DNA from: Hyphomicrobiaceae bacterium
GTDB lineage: Bacteria > Pseudomonadota > Alphaproteobacteria > Rhizobiales > Hyphomicrobiaceae
NCBI GenBank assembly: GCA_020442165.1
Contig: JAGRKV010000051.1
Coordinates: 124,001-188,000 of the forward strand
DNA: 64,000 bases
Direction of reading: 5' to 3'
The notes under the pieces are model-generated. The model saw only the letters and a program-made list of their open reading frames with translations. It had not been told where the DNA came from and made no database searches. Of the stretch, positions 27,077 to 35,687 are shown piece by piece (position 1 is the first letter of the stretch; each line of letters opens with the position of its first letter). A program made the position numbers and the translations under genes.

Positions 27077-27577
27077 TCAACCCTTGGCGACGGGTGCGTT
27101 GGGGCCTTCGTGCGTTGCCGCATGTGCCGCCTGTGTCGCCCAAAGCTTCATCTTGTCGAAGCCGGCCTGCTCGGAGTCCTGGAAGGTGATGGCGCTGGTC
27201 GGACATGCCTCGGCACAAGCCGGGCTGCCCAGGCACAGGTCGCACTTGATGACCTTCTTGGTTTCGGCGTTGTAGTTCACCGTGCCGAACGGACATGCGA
27301 TCGTGCATACCTTGCAGCCCACGCACAGGTTGTCGTTGACGACCTTGACGCCATCCGCGTTGGTGGTGATGGCGTTAACGGGGCAGGCCTGCTGACACCA
27401 CGCTTCAGCGCACTGTGTACATGTGTAGGGGACGAAACGCGCTTCGGTGTGGAAGTCGAAGACGCGGATGCGGGACTTGGAGACGTTGAACTCGCCCGTC
27501 TTCACGTAAGAGCATGCCATCTCGCACTGCTTGCAGCCCGTGCATTTGCCCGGATCGATCACCAATGCCTTATGCAT
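27077..27577 (-). CDS. aorA: Four-cluster ferredoxin subunit of AOR (AorA-like)
   Basis: Polyferredoxin (166 aa) with sixteen cysteines in four groups: CTGCKQCEMAC, CTQCAEAWCQQAC, CVGCKVCTIAC and CDLCLGSPACAEAC. That is enough for four [4Fe-4S] clusters, in the HycB/DmsB-like pattern. It begins MHKALVIDPGKCTGC and has GGGAGGA before its ATG. In the Aromatoleum complex the homologous subunit stacks into an electron-conducting filament joining AorB to AorC; the same role is inferred here from gene order. It is the first gene of the operon, with palindromes in its leader. Confidence 0.9.
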   Translation of the reverse strand: MHKALVIDPGKCTGCKQCEMACSYVKTGEFNVSKSRIRVFDFHTEARFVPYTCTQCAEAWCQQACPVNAITTNADGVKVVNDNLCVGCKVCTIACPFGTVNYNAETKKVIKCDLCLGSPACAEACPTSAITFQDSEQAGFDKMKLWATQAAHAATHEGPNAPVAKG

Positions 27578-27619
27578 GGTTCCTCCCTTATTGTCGGCGG
27601 ATGATTTTTAGTTGGCGTT

Positions 27620-27639
27620 ATCTCAGTTCGCGCTGAGAT
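27620..27639. promoter_or_regulatory. Perfect inverted repeat, possible operator of aor operon
   Basis: ATCTCAG-TTCGCG-CTGAGAT: a 7-bp perfect dyad with a 6-bp centre, 43 bp upstream of the aorA start. Size and symmetry fit a dimeric regulator site; the protein that would bind it is unknown. Confidence 0.45.
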
Positions 27640-27653
27640 GCGACAAGTGGTCA

Positions 27654-27671
27654 AGTGTACTTAGGTGCACT
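27654..27671. promoter_or_regulatory. Imperfect inverted repeat upstream of aorA
   Basis: AGTGTAC-TTAG-GTGCACT, with six of seven positions paired across a 4-bp centre. It lies 15 bp upstream of the perfect dyad and could be a second operator or part of the promoter. Confidence 0.3.
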
Positions 27672-27906
27672 CACGATTGGAAACGCAAGGAAAAATCTGA
27701 AAAAAGCTTCATTGCTATTCCCACTTAAACATAGCCTGCTGTCTTGAGGTCAGTGACACGGCACGCGGCCAAATCATGATGCGCTGCGTCAATCACCATG
27801 GTGTGTTTTGTCGCCATAGCGTGACCTGGAAAACCCCGCCAGGAGGTCTTTGGGTCATGATCCAGCGCTTTGACATGCGGCTGCGGGAGCACGGGCGCGG
27901 CGGGTT

Positions 27907-28803
27907 TTAACCGTAGATCAGGGGGTCGGTCGGCGACAGGGTATCGAGAAAGCGGATGCCCATATCGCGGCCCCGGCTCCAGGCGACGAAGCCGCTGAAA
28001 GAGCGACCGCATTCGAGTTCGACGACGACAGGTGTGCCGGGCAGCAGTGCTGGCATTCGCGTCAATCCGATGCCGCCGAAGGAAATGTCGCGCGCAAAGG
28101 CGGAATATTGAGCGCCATCGGTGCGAACGCGCACGGTCTGCAGGAGTGTCTTGCGCGGAGAGCGCCTGCGTTCTGCGAGATCGGGCAGCACAATCTTGCC
28201 GCTTGAACTCGTGCATGGTGCATGACCGGCCATGACCTCGCTCAGGATATTGTCGAGTGTTCTGGTATTGGCGGCGTATCCGACTGGCAGGACGTGGGAA
28301 ACGTCACCAGCGAGCGCCAGCATGACGTATCGCGCGCGGCGTGCAGTTTGGCGCCACTGGGCTGACAGGCTGAACATGTGTAACTGCAGGGCGCGGTCTC
28401 GGCCGATCTCTTCTGAATCAGCAACGCACTCTTCCAATACGCCGCGTGCCTTGCGGAACGTCGAATAATAGTCCTCGCAGGCTTCCAGCGTATCGCGGGT
28501 CAGCTGGAGTTCTATGGTTGAGCGCGGCCAGTTTTTGGTATCGATGGGAAAGCCAACGACAAGCGCCAAAGCTTCATTCAAAGCCCGCGGGCTTGAGTTC
28601 TGATAGGCAAAGTTGACGGCGCTGGCGGCGCCTGCGGCGAGGAGCGCGGAAGTGTGCAGCTCCTGTACGATGACCCGGAGCAGCAGCGTCTCTGGCGATT
28701 GATCGCCATCGTCGGACCTGATTGAACCATCGGATCTTGGCAAGACTTCTGGGTATGGGTGGCCGACTTCGACTTGCGGATTTGGGTGGAAGCTGAAGGC
28801 CAT
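27907..28803 (-). CDS. PilZ-domain protein with uncharacterised N-terminal region
   Basis: Likely c-di-GMP effector (298 aa). The last ~95 residues form a PilZ domain with both binding motifs: ERRRSPRK (RxxxR) and ARDISFGGIGL (DxSxxG), and RDMGIRFLD near the end. The first ~200 residues are mostly helical and soluble, with no family recognised. ATG at 28803 chosen, with GAGGA upstream; a GTG at 28824 would add seven residues. It stands alone between the aor and antiporter operons. Target process unknown; pilus or envelope control would be a guess. Confidence 0.8.
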   Translation of the reverse strand: MAFSFHPNPQVEVGHPYPEVLPRSDGSIRSDDGDQSPETLLLRVIVQELHTSALLAAGAASAVNFAYQNSSPRALNEALALVVGFPIDTKNWPRSTIELQLTRDTLEACEDYYSTFRKARGVLEECVADSEEIGRDRALQLHMFSLSAQWRQTARRARYVMLALAGDVSHVLPVGYAANTRTLDNILSEVMAGHAPCTSSSGKIVLPDLAERRRSPRKTLLQTVRVRTDGAQYSAFARDISFGGIGLTRMPALLPGTPVVVELECGRSFSGFVAWSRGRDMGIRFLDTLSPTDPLIYG

Positions 28804-28961
28804 AAACAAACTGTCCTCGAACACAACAATTCGAGGTGAATTTTAATCTGCAAAGACTAACCAAAGATGACCAGCGTCCCGGCCTGACGCAGTTGCCGGC
28901 GCTGGTGGAGCGTCTTTAGGCTGTTGGCGTTGTCGAGATCCGCCGTTCCTGGTCGCTTGCC

Positions 28962-30674
28962 TCAAAAATATGAGGTGAGAACATATGCCCCCAGCATGAC
29001 TGTGGTCCAGAACGCCATCCGTCCCGTCGGCCAGGTGCGGCCGAAGACGCCGTCGGGCCCGTGGAGTCGATATAGGCCAGCATTGGCCCCACGAACTACT
29101 GCTCCACGAAGACCGAGCCATTCGTTGTAGACGGCGGCGGCGGCGTTACGTCCCCAGTGGCCGATGGCAGGCAGAGCCCTGCGATAGAACCATTCGGCAT
29201 CGATGTTGATGCCGGGCAGCTCGGGGGGATAAAGACCGCGCAACTGCAACCAGACGAAGGCCAGTGCAGAGAAAAACAGCAGCTGACTTTGTGTCAGCAC
29301 ATGCGCCGCTGTGTAGGGTTGGTAGTCGACCGGGTATGGCAGCATGGAGTACAGCAGCCAGGGGTAGGATCCGTTGAATATGCAGATTGCAGCGGCCAAG
29401 CCCATCGCCACGAGCATGTTGATCGGCGCTTCCTTCGGTCTCAACCCTGAATCGTGGGCAAAGAAGGCGAAGTAGGGGATCTTGATTCCGGCGTGGTGGA
29501 AGACGCCGGCCGAGGCGAACAGAAGCGCCAGCCAGACGGCTGAATGGTGCTCTTCGAGTGCAGCCACCATCACCATCGATTTCGACACGAAACCTGAGAA
29601 CAGCGGGAATGCTGAAATGGAGGCGGCGCCGACCATGCAGAAACCGGTCGTCCAGGGCATGGATTTGTAAAGTCCGCCAAGTTCGGAACCGTTGATCTTG
29701 CCGGTGCGGTAGAGCACTGCACCCATCGACATGAACAGCAGGCCCTTGAAGATCACGTCATTGAAGGCATGGGACACAGCGCCATTGACCGCGAGCGACG
29801 TTCCAATGCCGATGCCGACGACCATGAACCCCACCTGGTTGATGAGGCTGTATGCAAGAACGCGCCGCAAATCGTTTTCGATCACGGCGAAGAAGATCGG
29901 GAACATCGCCATGCCCGCACCGATGTATACGAGCAGCTCGGTTCCAGCGAATGTTCGCGCCAGCGTGTAGATCGCCACCTTGGTGGTGAATGCGGAAAGA
30001 AACACGGTCCCAGTCGGCGTGGCCTCGGGGTAGGCATCCGTTAGCCAGTTATGCAGTAGAGGGAAGCATGCCTTGATACCGATCGCGAGGAGCAGAAGCC
30101 AGGACGCCATGCCTGCGAACCCTTGGTCCCAGTTCTGCAATCCGATCTGCTTGATGGTCGTTGAACCGGTGGCCATGGCGTAGAGCCCGATGCCAGCCAG
30201 CATGATGACGCCAGACCCTACCTGGATCAGCAGATAGCGCATCGCGGCGCCGTATGATCGCTCTGTGCGGCGCGCCAGAATCAGGAATACCGACGATACC
30301 GCCAGCAGTTCCCAGAAGATGAACAGAGTGATGAAATCCCCCGCAAACACCGCGCCTAGCGCACTGCCGGCGTAGACCAGTCCTGCGACATGCTGGACAC
30401 GGTCTTCGACATGCAGCGAGAAAATGATGCCGAGGAAGGCTGCGAGGTGAAACAGGTAGCCGAACAGCAGACTGAGTTTGTCCACCCTCAGCAGATCAAG
30501 TTGATAGCCGAGCAGGGTGACGTTTGACGCGGCATCGGCCGGCGTCATGTAGAGATTGATCGCGCCGACGATCGGAATCGCCAGCATGATTGCTGCGCGC
30601 AAAATGCCTTTGGTGAAAAGCGCCAGGCCGGCGCCGATGAAGAAGATCGAAAAAGGCAGGAGGCTACTCATCAT
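28962..30674 (-). CDS. NuoL/MrpA-like proton-translocating membrane subunit
   Basis: Large antiporter-type subunit (570 aa, about 15 helices) of the NuoL/M/N-MrpA/D superfamily. Channel residues in place: helix-5 Glu in LFIFWELLAVSS, helix-7 Lys in IGIKACFPLLHNWLTDAYPEATP, and the H...K pair in SHAFNDVIFKGLLFM. A C-terminal extension with a further helix follows. It is the last gene of the ten-gene Mrp/Mbh-like operon; the ATG at 30674 has GAGGA upstream and overlaps the preceding small gene by 11 bp. It probably supplies the part that MrpA's large domain supplies in standard Mrp complexes. Confidence 0.82.
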   Translation of the reverse strand: MMSSLLPFSIFFIGAGLALFTKGILRAAIMLAIPIVGAINLYMTPADAASNVTLLGYQLDLLRVDKLSLLFGYLFHLAAFLGIIFSLHVEDRVQHVAGLVYAGSALGAVFAGDFITLFIFWELLAVSSVFLILARRTERSYGAAMRYLLIQVGSGVIMLAGIGLYAMATGSTTIKQIGLQNWDQGFAGMASWLLLLAIGIKACFPLLHNWLTDAYPEATPTGTVFLSAFTTKVAIYTLARTFAGTELLVYIGAGMAMFPIFFAVIENDLRRVLAYSLINQVGFMVVGIGIGTSLAVNGAVSHAFNDVIFKGLLFMSMGAVLYRTGKINGSELGGLYKSMPWTTGFCMVGAASISAFPLFSGFVSKSMVMVAALEEHHSAVWLALLFASAGVFHHAGIKIPYFAFFAHDSGLRPKEAPINMLVAMGLAAAICIFNGSYPWLLYSMLPYPVDYQPYTAAHVLTQSQLLFFSALAFVWLQLRGLYPPELPGINIDAEWFYRRALPAIGHWGRNAAAAVYNEWLGLRGAVVRGANAGLYRLHGPDGVFGRTWPTGRMAFWTTVMLGAYVLTSYF

Positions 30675-30933
30675 AGTAGTCCTCGTCACGCATCAGCACC
30701 TTGCGCATCTCCTTGGCGATGAGCACGAGGATCACGCAGGCGGCAAATCCGTAGATGCAGTAGAAGAAAGGGATTACCTCCCAGGGGTGGTCCACATGGC
30801 GGTGAATGAACAATTCCGCGACCACGGAAATCGCACAAAGGGCGTAGAGGGCGTATCGCACGCGGGCGACATTCTCAGGCTTGTCGAACATGTGCGTTTT
30901 GCCGTCGTCGGGTGCGTGATGGTTCTGGGCCAT
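30664..30933 (-). CDS. Small two-helix membrane protein of the antiporter operon
   Basis: Uncharacterised 89-aa protein with two hydrophobic segments (about residues 27-43 and 51-73) and charged ends (HHAPDDGKTH at the N-terminus, RDEDYYDE at the C-terminus). It lies 10 bp after the second MrpD-like gene and overlaps the NuoL-like gene, so it belongs to the operon. No family recognised; an accessory subunit is the simplest guess. Confidence 0.7.
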   Translation of the reverse strand: MAQNHHAPDDGKTHMFDKPENVARVRYALYALCAISVVAELFIHRHVDHPWEVIPFFYCIYGFAACVILVLIAKEMRKVLMRDEDYYDE

Positions 30934-30943
30934 TGCCGCGGTC

Positions 30944-32449
30944 CTATCTGAGCGGGATCTGCTTCAGCAGATCGAAGACGAAATCGGGATAGAAGAAGAG
31001 CAGCACGCAGCCGAGCGAGGTCGCGCCAATCGCGATCAGGCAGGCTGTCGGTGCTTCGTGGATCTTGCCGTCAGCGTGATCGTGGGCGTGGCCGTGTGTG
31101 GCAGCGGCTCCCGCGCTTGCCGGTCGTTTGCCGAAGAAGGCCTTGAACGGGATCGGCAGCAGGTAGGCGATGTTGAGTAGCGAAGAGATCATGAGTATCG
31201 CCACGATGGCGAGCTTGTGCCCCTCGATCGCACCGAGTGCCAGATACCACTTGCTCCAGGTGCCACCGAGTGGGGGCAGGCCGATGATCGACAAGGTTCC
31301 GATGGTGAAGGCCGCGAAGGTGAACGGCATGACCTTGCCGAGGCCCGTCAACTCCGAGATCTCGGTCTTGTGGAGCGCGGTATAAATGGCGCCTGCACAG
31401 AAGAAGAGGGTGATCTTGCCGACGGCGTGGGTGACGATGTGGAAGCCCGACCCGACGACGCCGAGTGACGTTGCCAGCAGCGCGCCAGTGACGATGTAGG
31501 AGAGCTGCGAGATCGTAGAGTAGGCGAGCCGCGCCTTGAGGTTGTCTTTGGTCATGGCGATCAGCGAGGCGACAATGATGGTGCCCGCGGGCACCCAGAT
31601 CAGCCAGTCCGCCGCGCCTGTTGTCTGCAGGGTATCGATACCGAAGACATAGACGACGATCTTCAGAATCGAGAAGACACCCGCCTTGACGACCGCCACG
31701 GCATGGAGCAGCGCGCTGACCGGTGTGGGGGCAACCATGGCGGCGGGCAGCCAGAAATGCACGGGCATGACCGCGGCCTTGCCGATGCCGAAGACGTAGA
31801 GCGCCAGCAGCCCCATCATTGCTGCGGGAGCCAGCTTGTTGGCGAGAATTCCGCCGGGCGTGAACTCGGCGGTGCCTGCTATGGCGGAGGTCGCGATGAT
31901 TGCTGGCAGCAATAGCACCATCGACGTTCCGATAAGCAACAGGAGATACTTGCGGCCCGCCTTGCGCGCATCGTCAGTGGCCTTGTGGGTTACGAGCGGA
32001 TAGGTGGAGACCGTCAAGACCTCGTAGGCCAGGAAGAGTGTGACAAGATTTGCCGAGAAGGCGATGGCGATGGCGCTCGAGATGGCAACCGCAAAGCAGA
32101 CATAGAAAGAGGTCTGACGCGGTTCGGAATTGTCGCGCATATAGCCGATCGAGTAGATCGAGTTGACGATCCACAAAGTGGACGCCACCAGAGCATAGAT
32201 GAGGCCCAGCGGCTCGACCTTGAGCCCGAGCGAAATGCCTGGAACGATTTCTGGCCCATGAAGTTCCGGCCGGGCCCCTGCCATCACGGGGCCGTAAAGG
32301 CTCCAGACGACGACGGCAACGGAGCCGGCGGCGAGCAGTGTCACCGCCTCGCGCAGGTTGGGCTGGTTGTTGAACAGCGGGATCAGGACAGCCGCAACGA
32401 GCGGAATGACGAGCGCCAGCAGAACGAGTGTCGTGGGTTCGGCAAACAT
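30944..32449 (-). CDS. MrpD/NuoM-like antiporter subunit 2
   Basis: Large membrane subunit (501 aa, ~14 helices). Helix-5 Glu in LFLAYEVLTVSTYPLV, helix-7 Lys and loop in GIGKAAVMPVHFWLPAAM, then VAPTPVSALLHAVAVVKAGVF (the classic superfamily signature with a second Lys), and HAVGKITLFF. A His-rich loop (HGHAHDHADG) lies near residue 455. Its start overlaps the stop of the previous mrpD-like gene by one base. Expected to move protons, or Na+ against protons, as part of the Mrp-like complex. Confidence 0.85.
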   Translation of the reverse strand: MFAEPTTLVLLALVIPLVAAVLIPLFNNQPNLREAVTLLAAGSVAVVVWSLYGPVMAGARPELHGPEIVPGISLGLKVEPLGLIYALVASTLWIVNSIYSIGYMRDNSEPRQTSFYVCFAVAISSAIAIAFSANLVTLFLAYEVLTVSTYPLVTHKATDDARKAGRKYLLLLIGTSMVLLLPAIIATSAIAGTAEFTPGGILANKLAPAAMMGLLALYVFGIGKAAVMPVHFWLPAAMVAPTPVSALLHAVAVVKAGVFSILKIVVYVFGIDTLQTTGAADWLIWVPAGTIIVASLIAMTKDNLKARLAYSTISQLSYIVTGALLATSLGVVGSGFHIVTHAVGKITLFFCAGAIYTALHKTEISELTGLGKVMPFTFAAFTIGTLSIIGLPPLGGTWSKWYLALGAIEGHKLAIVAILMISSLLNIAYLLPIPFKAFFGKRPASAGAAATHGHAHDHADGKIHEAPTACLIAIGATSLGCVLLFFYPDFVFDLLKQIPLR

Positions 32450-33960
32450 TATTGCGTTCCCCCCAGCACGACGCCGCTCAACAGGAAGTCGGCAATCTGG
32501 CGTGCCACCCCGCCTGTCAGGCGCGTGTCAAATCCGAGATATATCGTGGCCGCGGCCAAAGCGATCAGCGGCGCCAACATCGAGAGTGGCGGTTCGTGGC
32601 TGTCGGCGATGTCGCTCGATGGCTCGCGGAAGTAGGCAATCTCGATGAAGCGTCCGACATATACAACTGCGAGCAGGCTCGAAAGGACGATCAGGAAGAC
32701 GAGCCAGATCCAGCCGTGTTCGATGGCACCCATTGCCAGATACCACTTGGAGATGAAGCCGGCAGTGCCAGGCACACCGATGAGGCCGAGGCCGGCAACG
32801 ACAAAGGCCGCCGTGGTGATGGGCATCTTGCGGCCGATGCCCGACAAGCTCGACATGCGCGCCACGCCGGTCCGATACACCATCGCACCCAAGGCAAAGA
32901 AGAGCGCTGTCTTCATGATGGCGTGATTGAACATATGAACGAGGCTACCGGCGAGGCCAATCTTGTTGGCAAGCGCGATGCCGAGCGTGATGTAGCCGAT
33001 CTGGGCGACAGAGGAATAGGCCAGCATTCGCTTGGCGTTCTCCTCAAAGATGGCGGTGAACGATGCCACGAACATGGCAGCCAACGACAGCACCAGCAGG
33101 AACTCGGAGATCGGCAGGCTGTAGAAGGGGATCGCATTGGAGAAGAATGTATAGAAGATGCGTAGCAGCAGATAGATCGCGACCTTGGTGGCGGTGCCCG
33201 CGAGAAACGCCGTGGCGAAGGATGGGGCGAAGGCATAGGCGTTGGGCAGCCAGACATGCAGTGGGAACAGCGCCAGCTTGAGCGATATGCCGACGGTCAT
33301 GAATGCGAGGGCTGCGATGATGGGGCGTGACAGCTCGGGCATGGCCGGGCCGATGCGCGCGGCCAGGTCGACGAAGTTGAGTGTGCCGGTCACGATATAT
33401 ATGAGGCCGACGCCAATGATATAGAAGGTGGCGCCGATGGTGCCCATGACGAGATACTGATAGGCCGAGACCAGGGCGCGCCGCTGCCGGCCGAGCGCAA
33501 TCAGCGTGTACGTGGATAGCGACGAGACCTCCAGGAACACGAAGGCATTGAACGCATCGCCAGTGATGCAGATGCCGAGCAGACCAGTCAGGCAGAGCAG
33601 GTACATGGTGTAGAACCACGACTGCTTGTGGGAATCGATCTCCTGGGCAACGCTCTTACGTGCGTAGGGTATCGATACGAGCCCGATCAGCGAGACGAGC
33701 AGGAGGATGAAGCCGTTGAGGAGGTCGACGCGGTATTCAATGCCCCAAGGCGCCGCCCAAGGTCCCATCACGTAGGAGATCGGCTGCCCCGTCGTCGTCA
33801 CCTTGATGAGCAGCGCCGCAGAGATGAAAGGCGAGATGGCGCTCGATACCGCCGCGATTGCCCAGGCTGTGGTGCCCGAGCGCGTGAATGCGGTCAAGAT
33901 GGCGCCGAACAATGGCACCAGGATCTGCAGAATCGGGAGATGCTCCTGAAGACTGCTCAT
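32449..33960 (-). CDS. mrpD: MrpD-like antiporter subunit 1
   Basis: Monovalent cation/proton antiporter subunit D type (503 aa, ~14 helices). Key features: FVFLEVSSLSTYTLIA (helix-5 Glu), VGISLKLALFPLHVWLPNAY (helix-7 Lys), TATKVAIYLLLRI, EENAKRMLAYSSVAQIGYI and FNHAIMKTALFF. It follows mrpC with a 4-bp overlap, the usual mrpC-mrpD order. Conserved charged residues suggest an active ion path. Confidence 0.87.
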   Translation of the reverse strand: MSSLQEHLPILQILVPLFGAILTAFTRSGTTAWAIAAVSSAISPFISAALLIKVTTTGQPISYVMGPWAAPWGIEYRVDLLNGFILLLVSLIGLVSIPYARKSVAQEIDSHKQSWFYTMYLLCLTGLLGICITGDAFNAFVFLEVSSLSTYTLIALGRQRRALVSAYQYLVMGTIGATFYIIGVGLIYIVTGTLNFVDLAARIGPAMPELSRPIIAALAFMTVGISLKLALFPLHVWLPNAYAFAPSFATAFLAGTATKVAIYLLLRIFYTFFSNAIPFYSLPISEFLLVLSLAAMFVASFTAIFEENAKRMLAYSSVAQIGYITLGIALANKIGLAGSLVHMFNHAIMKTALFFALGAMVYRTGVARMSSLSGIGRKMPITTAAFVVAGLGLIGVPGTAGFISKWYLAMGAIEHGWIWLVFLIVLSSLLAVVYVGRFIEIAYFREPSSDIADSHEPPLSMLAPLIALAAATIYLGFDTRLTGGVARQIADFLLSGVVLGGTQ

Positions 33961-34322
33961 TGATCTTGATCCATGGCGACGATCTCGTCCTCATCGACGG
34001 TCCCATATTCCTCCGATATGCGCACCACCAGGGCCAGGCCGAGCGCCAGCGTCGCGACGCCAACGACGATGGCCGTCAGGATCAATACGTGCGGCAGCGG
34101 GTTGGAATAGTCGGTATATTTGGGGTCGATAATGGGGGCGGTTCCGCCGACGATCTTTCCCGGGCTGATGTAGAGGAGATAGACGGACGTCTGGAACAGG
34201 CCCAGGCCGATCAGCGATTTTATCATGTTGCCGTGGGCTATGACGATGTAGAGCCCCGCGACCATCAAGAACACGGTCACGTAGTAATTGTAGTGGCCGA
34301 CGATGGCCTGCCACTCGATCAT
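33957..34322 (-). CDS. mrpC: MrpC/NuoK-like subunit
   Basis: Three-helix membrane protein (121 aa) of the MnhC/NuoK family: NMIKSLIGLGLFQTSVYLLYIS and DPLPHVLILTAIV-type NPLPHVLILTAIVVGVATLALG are diagnostic. An acidic C-terminus (EEYGTVDEDE) extends into the cytoplasm. ATGA overlaps with both neighbours place it firmly in the operon. Confidence 0.9.
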   Translation of the reverse strand: MIEWQAIVGHYNYYVTVFLMVAGLYIVIAHGNMIKSLIGLGLFQTSVYLLYISPGKIVGGTAPIIDPKYTDYSNPLPHVLILTAIVVGVATLALGLALVVRISEEYGTVDEDEIVAMDQDQ

Positions 34323-34741
34323 CGGCGGCTCCTGTCTGCAAAGGCATAGAAGATGGCGAGCATGGTGCTGGACACCGTGATGATGACGCCAGTCTCAACG
34401 ATCAGGATCCCCCATTCGTGAGCATGCGCGAAATGGTGTCCGAAGACGCCATAGTCGAGATAGCGGCCCTTGTTGCTCAGCATGGCGGGCAGGCCTGCAC
34501 TCGCATAAAGGAGCACGCCGAGCGGGACGAGCCGTTCGATGAGGCCCTGGGGTGCGACGCGCTTGGCGGCGTCGAGGCCGAAGACAATGGCATAGAGGAT
34601 GATAGCGGCCGCAATGATGACGCCAGCCTGGAAGCCGCCGCCTGGGCCGTAGTCTCCGTGGAAATGCACATAGGGTGCAAAAATGAGGATGAAGGGCAGG
34701 ATGAGCTTGGTGCCCACCCTCAAGATGAGGTCGAGCTTCAT
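34319..34741 (-). CDS. mrpB: MrpB-like subunit
   Basis: MnhB-domain membrane protein (140 aa, four helices). FAPYVHFHGDYGPGGGFQAGVI is the family signature, with SNKGRYLDYGVFG in the following loop. In Mrp complexes it pairs with MrpA's C-terminal part. Overlaps of 4 bp on both sides. Confidence 0.9.
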   Translation of the reverse strand: MKLDLILRVGTKLILPFILIFAPYVHFHGDYGPGGGFQAGVIIAAAIILYAIVFGLDAAKRVAPQGLIERLVPLGVLLYASAGLPAMLSNKGRYLDYGVFGHHFAHAHEWGILIVETGVIITVSSTMLAIFYAFADRSRR

Positions 34742-35298
34742 GTATCGCTGGCCTCTTTCGCGCTGCCATGCTGCCGTTTGCGCCTGCCGCGCAGCAGCAG
34801 CATCACGCCGATGCCGGCGGTAAAGATCACGGTGGTTTCTCCCAACGTGTCGTAGCCACGGAAGTCGGCCAGTACGGCGGTGACGACGTTGGGCGGCATT
34901 TCGTGTTTGGTGGAGGCTTCGAGATAGGCGGGAGCGACGTGATCGTGGATGGGTGAATGTGCGACGCCAAATCCCGGTAGCTGAAAGGTTCCCCAGATTA
35001 GAGCCGCGCCGGTGACGGTTGCAACGAATAGTGGCAGTGCCGGGGTGTGCGCGGGCGGGTCCTCCCGGGAGCCGGTCAGGTACAATGTGGCGAGCAGGAT
35101 GACCGTTGATATGCCGGCCCCGACGGAGGCTTCCGTCATTGCCACGTCGACCGCGTCGAGCACGATCAGAACGCTTGCCATCAGGAAGCTGTAGACGCCG
35201 GCCAGGATAACGACGCCAAACAGGTTGTGCTGCCGGACGATGGCGATCGTTACGGCGGCCAGCATCGTTAGCAATACGCCTTCAATCAGTTCGATCAT
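34738..35298 (-). CDS. MbhD/MbhE-like protein (MrpA C-terminal domains, DUF4040)
   Basis: Membrane protein (186 aa) equivalent to the C-terminal end of MrpA, or MbhD plus MbhE of Pyrococcus. The first ~80 residues are DUF4040-like: SFLMASVLIVLDAVDVAMTEASVGAG. The remainder is MbhE-like, with NVVTAVLADFRGYDTLGETTVIFTAGIG. Because this part is separate, the antiporter's large MrpA domain must come from another gene in the cluster. It lies between mrpG and mrpB, as in mbh/mbx-type clusters. Confidence 0.85.
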   Translation of the reverse strand: MIELIEGVLLTMLAAVTIAIVRQHNLFGVVILAGVYSFLMASVLIVLDAVDVAMTEASVGAGISTVILLATLYLTGSREDPPAHTPALPLFVATVTGAALIWGTFQLPGFGVAHSPIHDHVAPAYLEASTKHEMPPNVVTAVLADFRGYDTLGETTVIFTAGIGVMLLLRGRRKRQHGSAKEASDT

Positions 35299-35687
35299 GC
35301 TGGTTGTTCCCCCTGCTCGGCGGCGACACCTTCGGCGCGCCCGGCAGTATCGTCCGGGGTTGCTTGGTGGCCGGGGCGGCGGTCATCGGCGAGGATGGGC
35401 TCGACCCCAGCGGTCAGTGCGGCCTGAGCCAATGCGTGCGAGACGACCGGGCCTGTAAAGAAGAACAGCAACAGAATGAACACGAGCTTGGCCGCCACCA
35501 AGGTGAACCCAGCTTGCAGGATAAGTCCGAAGATCAGGAAACCTGCGCCTGTGGTGTCGATGACCGAAGCGGCGTGCATCCGCGTGAAGACGTCGGGCAT
35601 GCGGTTCATGCCGACCGCTCCAACCATGATGAAGAAGCTGCCCGTGAGGATGAGGCCCCAGCTTGCGATTTCGATCACGAGGTCCAT
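35295..35687 (-). CDS. mrpG: MrpG-like subunit
   Basis: MnhG-family membrane protein (130 aa): three helices with GAVGMNRMPDVFTRMHAASVIDTTG, the family signature, followed by a hydrophilic acidic tail of ~35 residues. Coupled to neighbours by 1- and 4-bp overlaps. Confidence 0.9.
   Translation of the reverse strand: MDLVIEIASWGLILTGSFFIMVGAVGMNRMPDVFTRMHAASVIDTTGAGFLIFGLILQAGFTLVAAKLVFILLLFFFTGPVVSHALAQAALTAGVEPILADDRRPGHQATPDDTAGRAEGVAAEQGEQPA

Larger units (their letters stand above)
27578..27906 (-). promoter_or_regulatory. Leader/promoter region of the aor operon
   Basis: About 330 bp between aorA and the end of the PilZ gene. It holds the two inverted repeats listed separately and an AT-rich patch at 27690-27735. 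No gene of its own is supported; open frames crossing it are antisense or out of frame. Confidence 0.5.
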
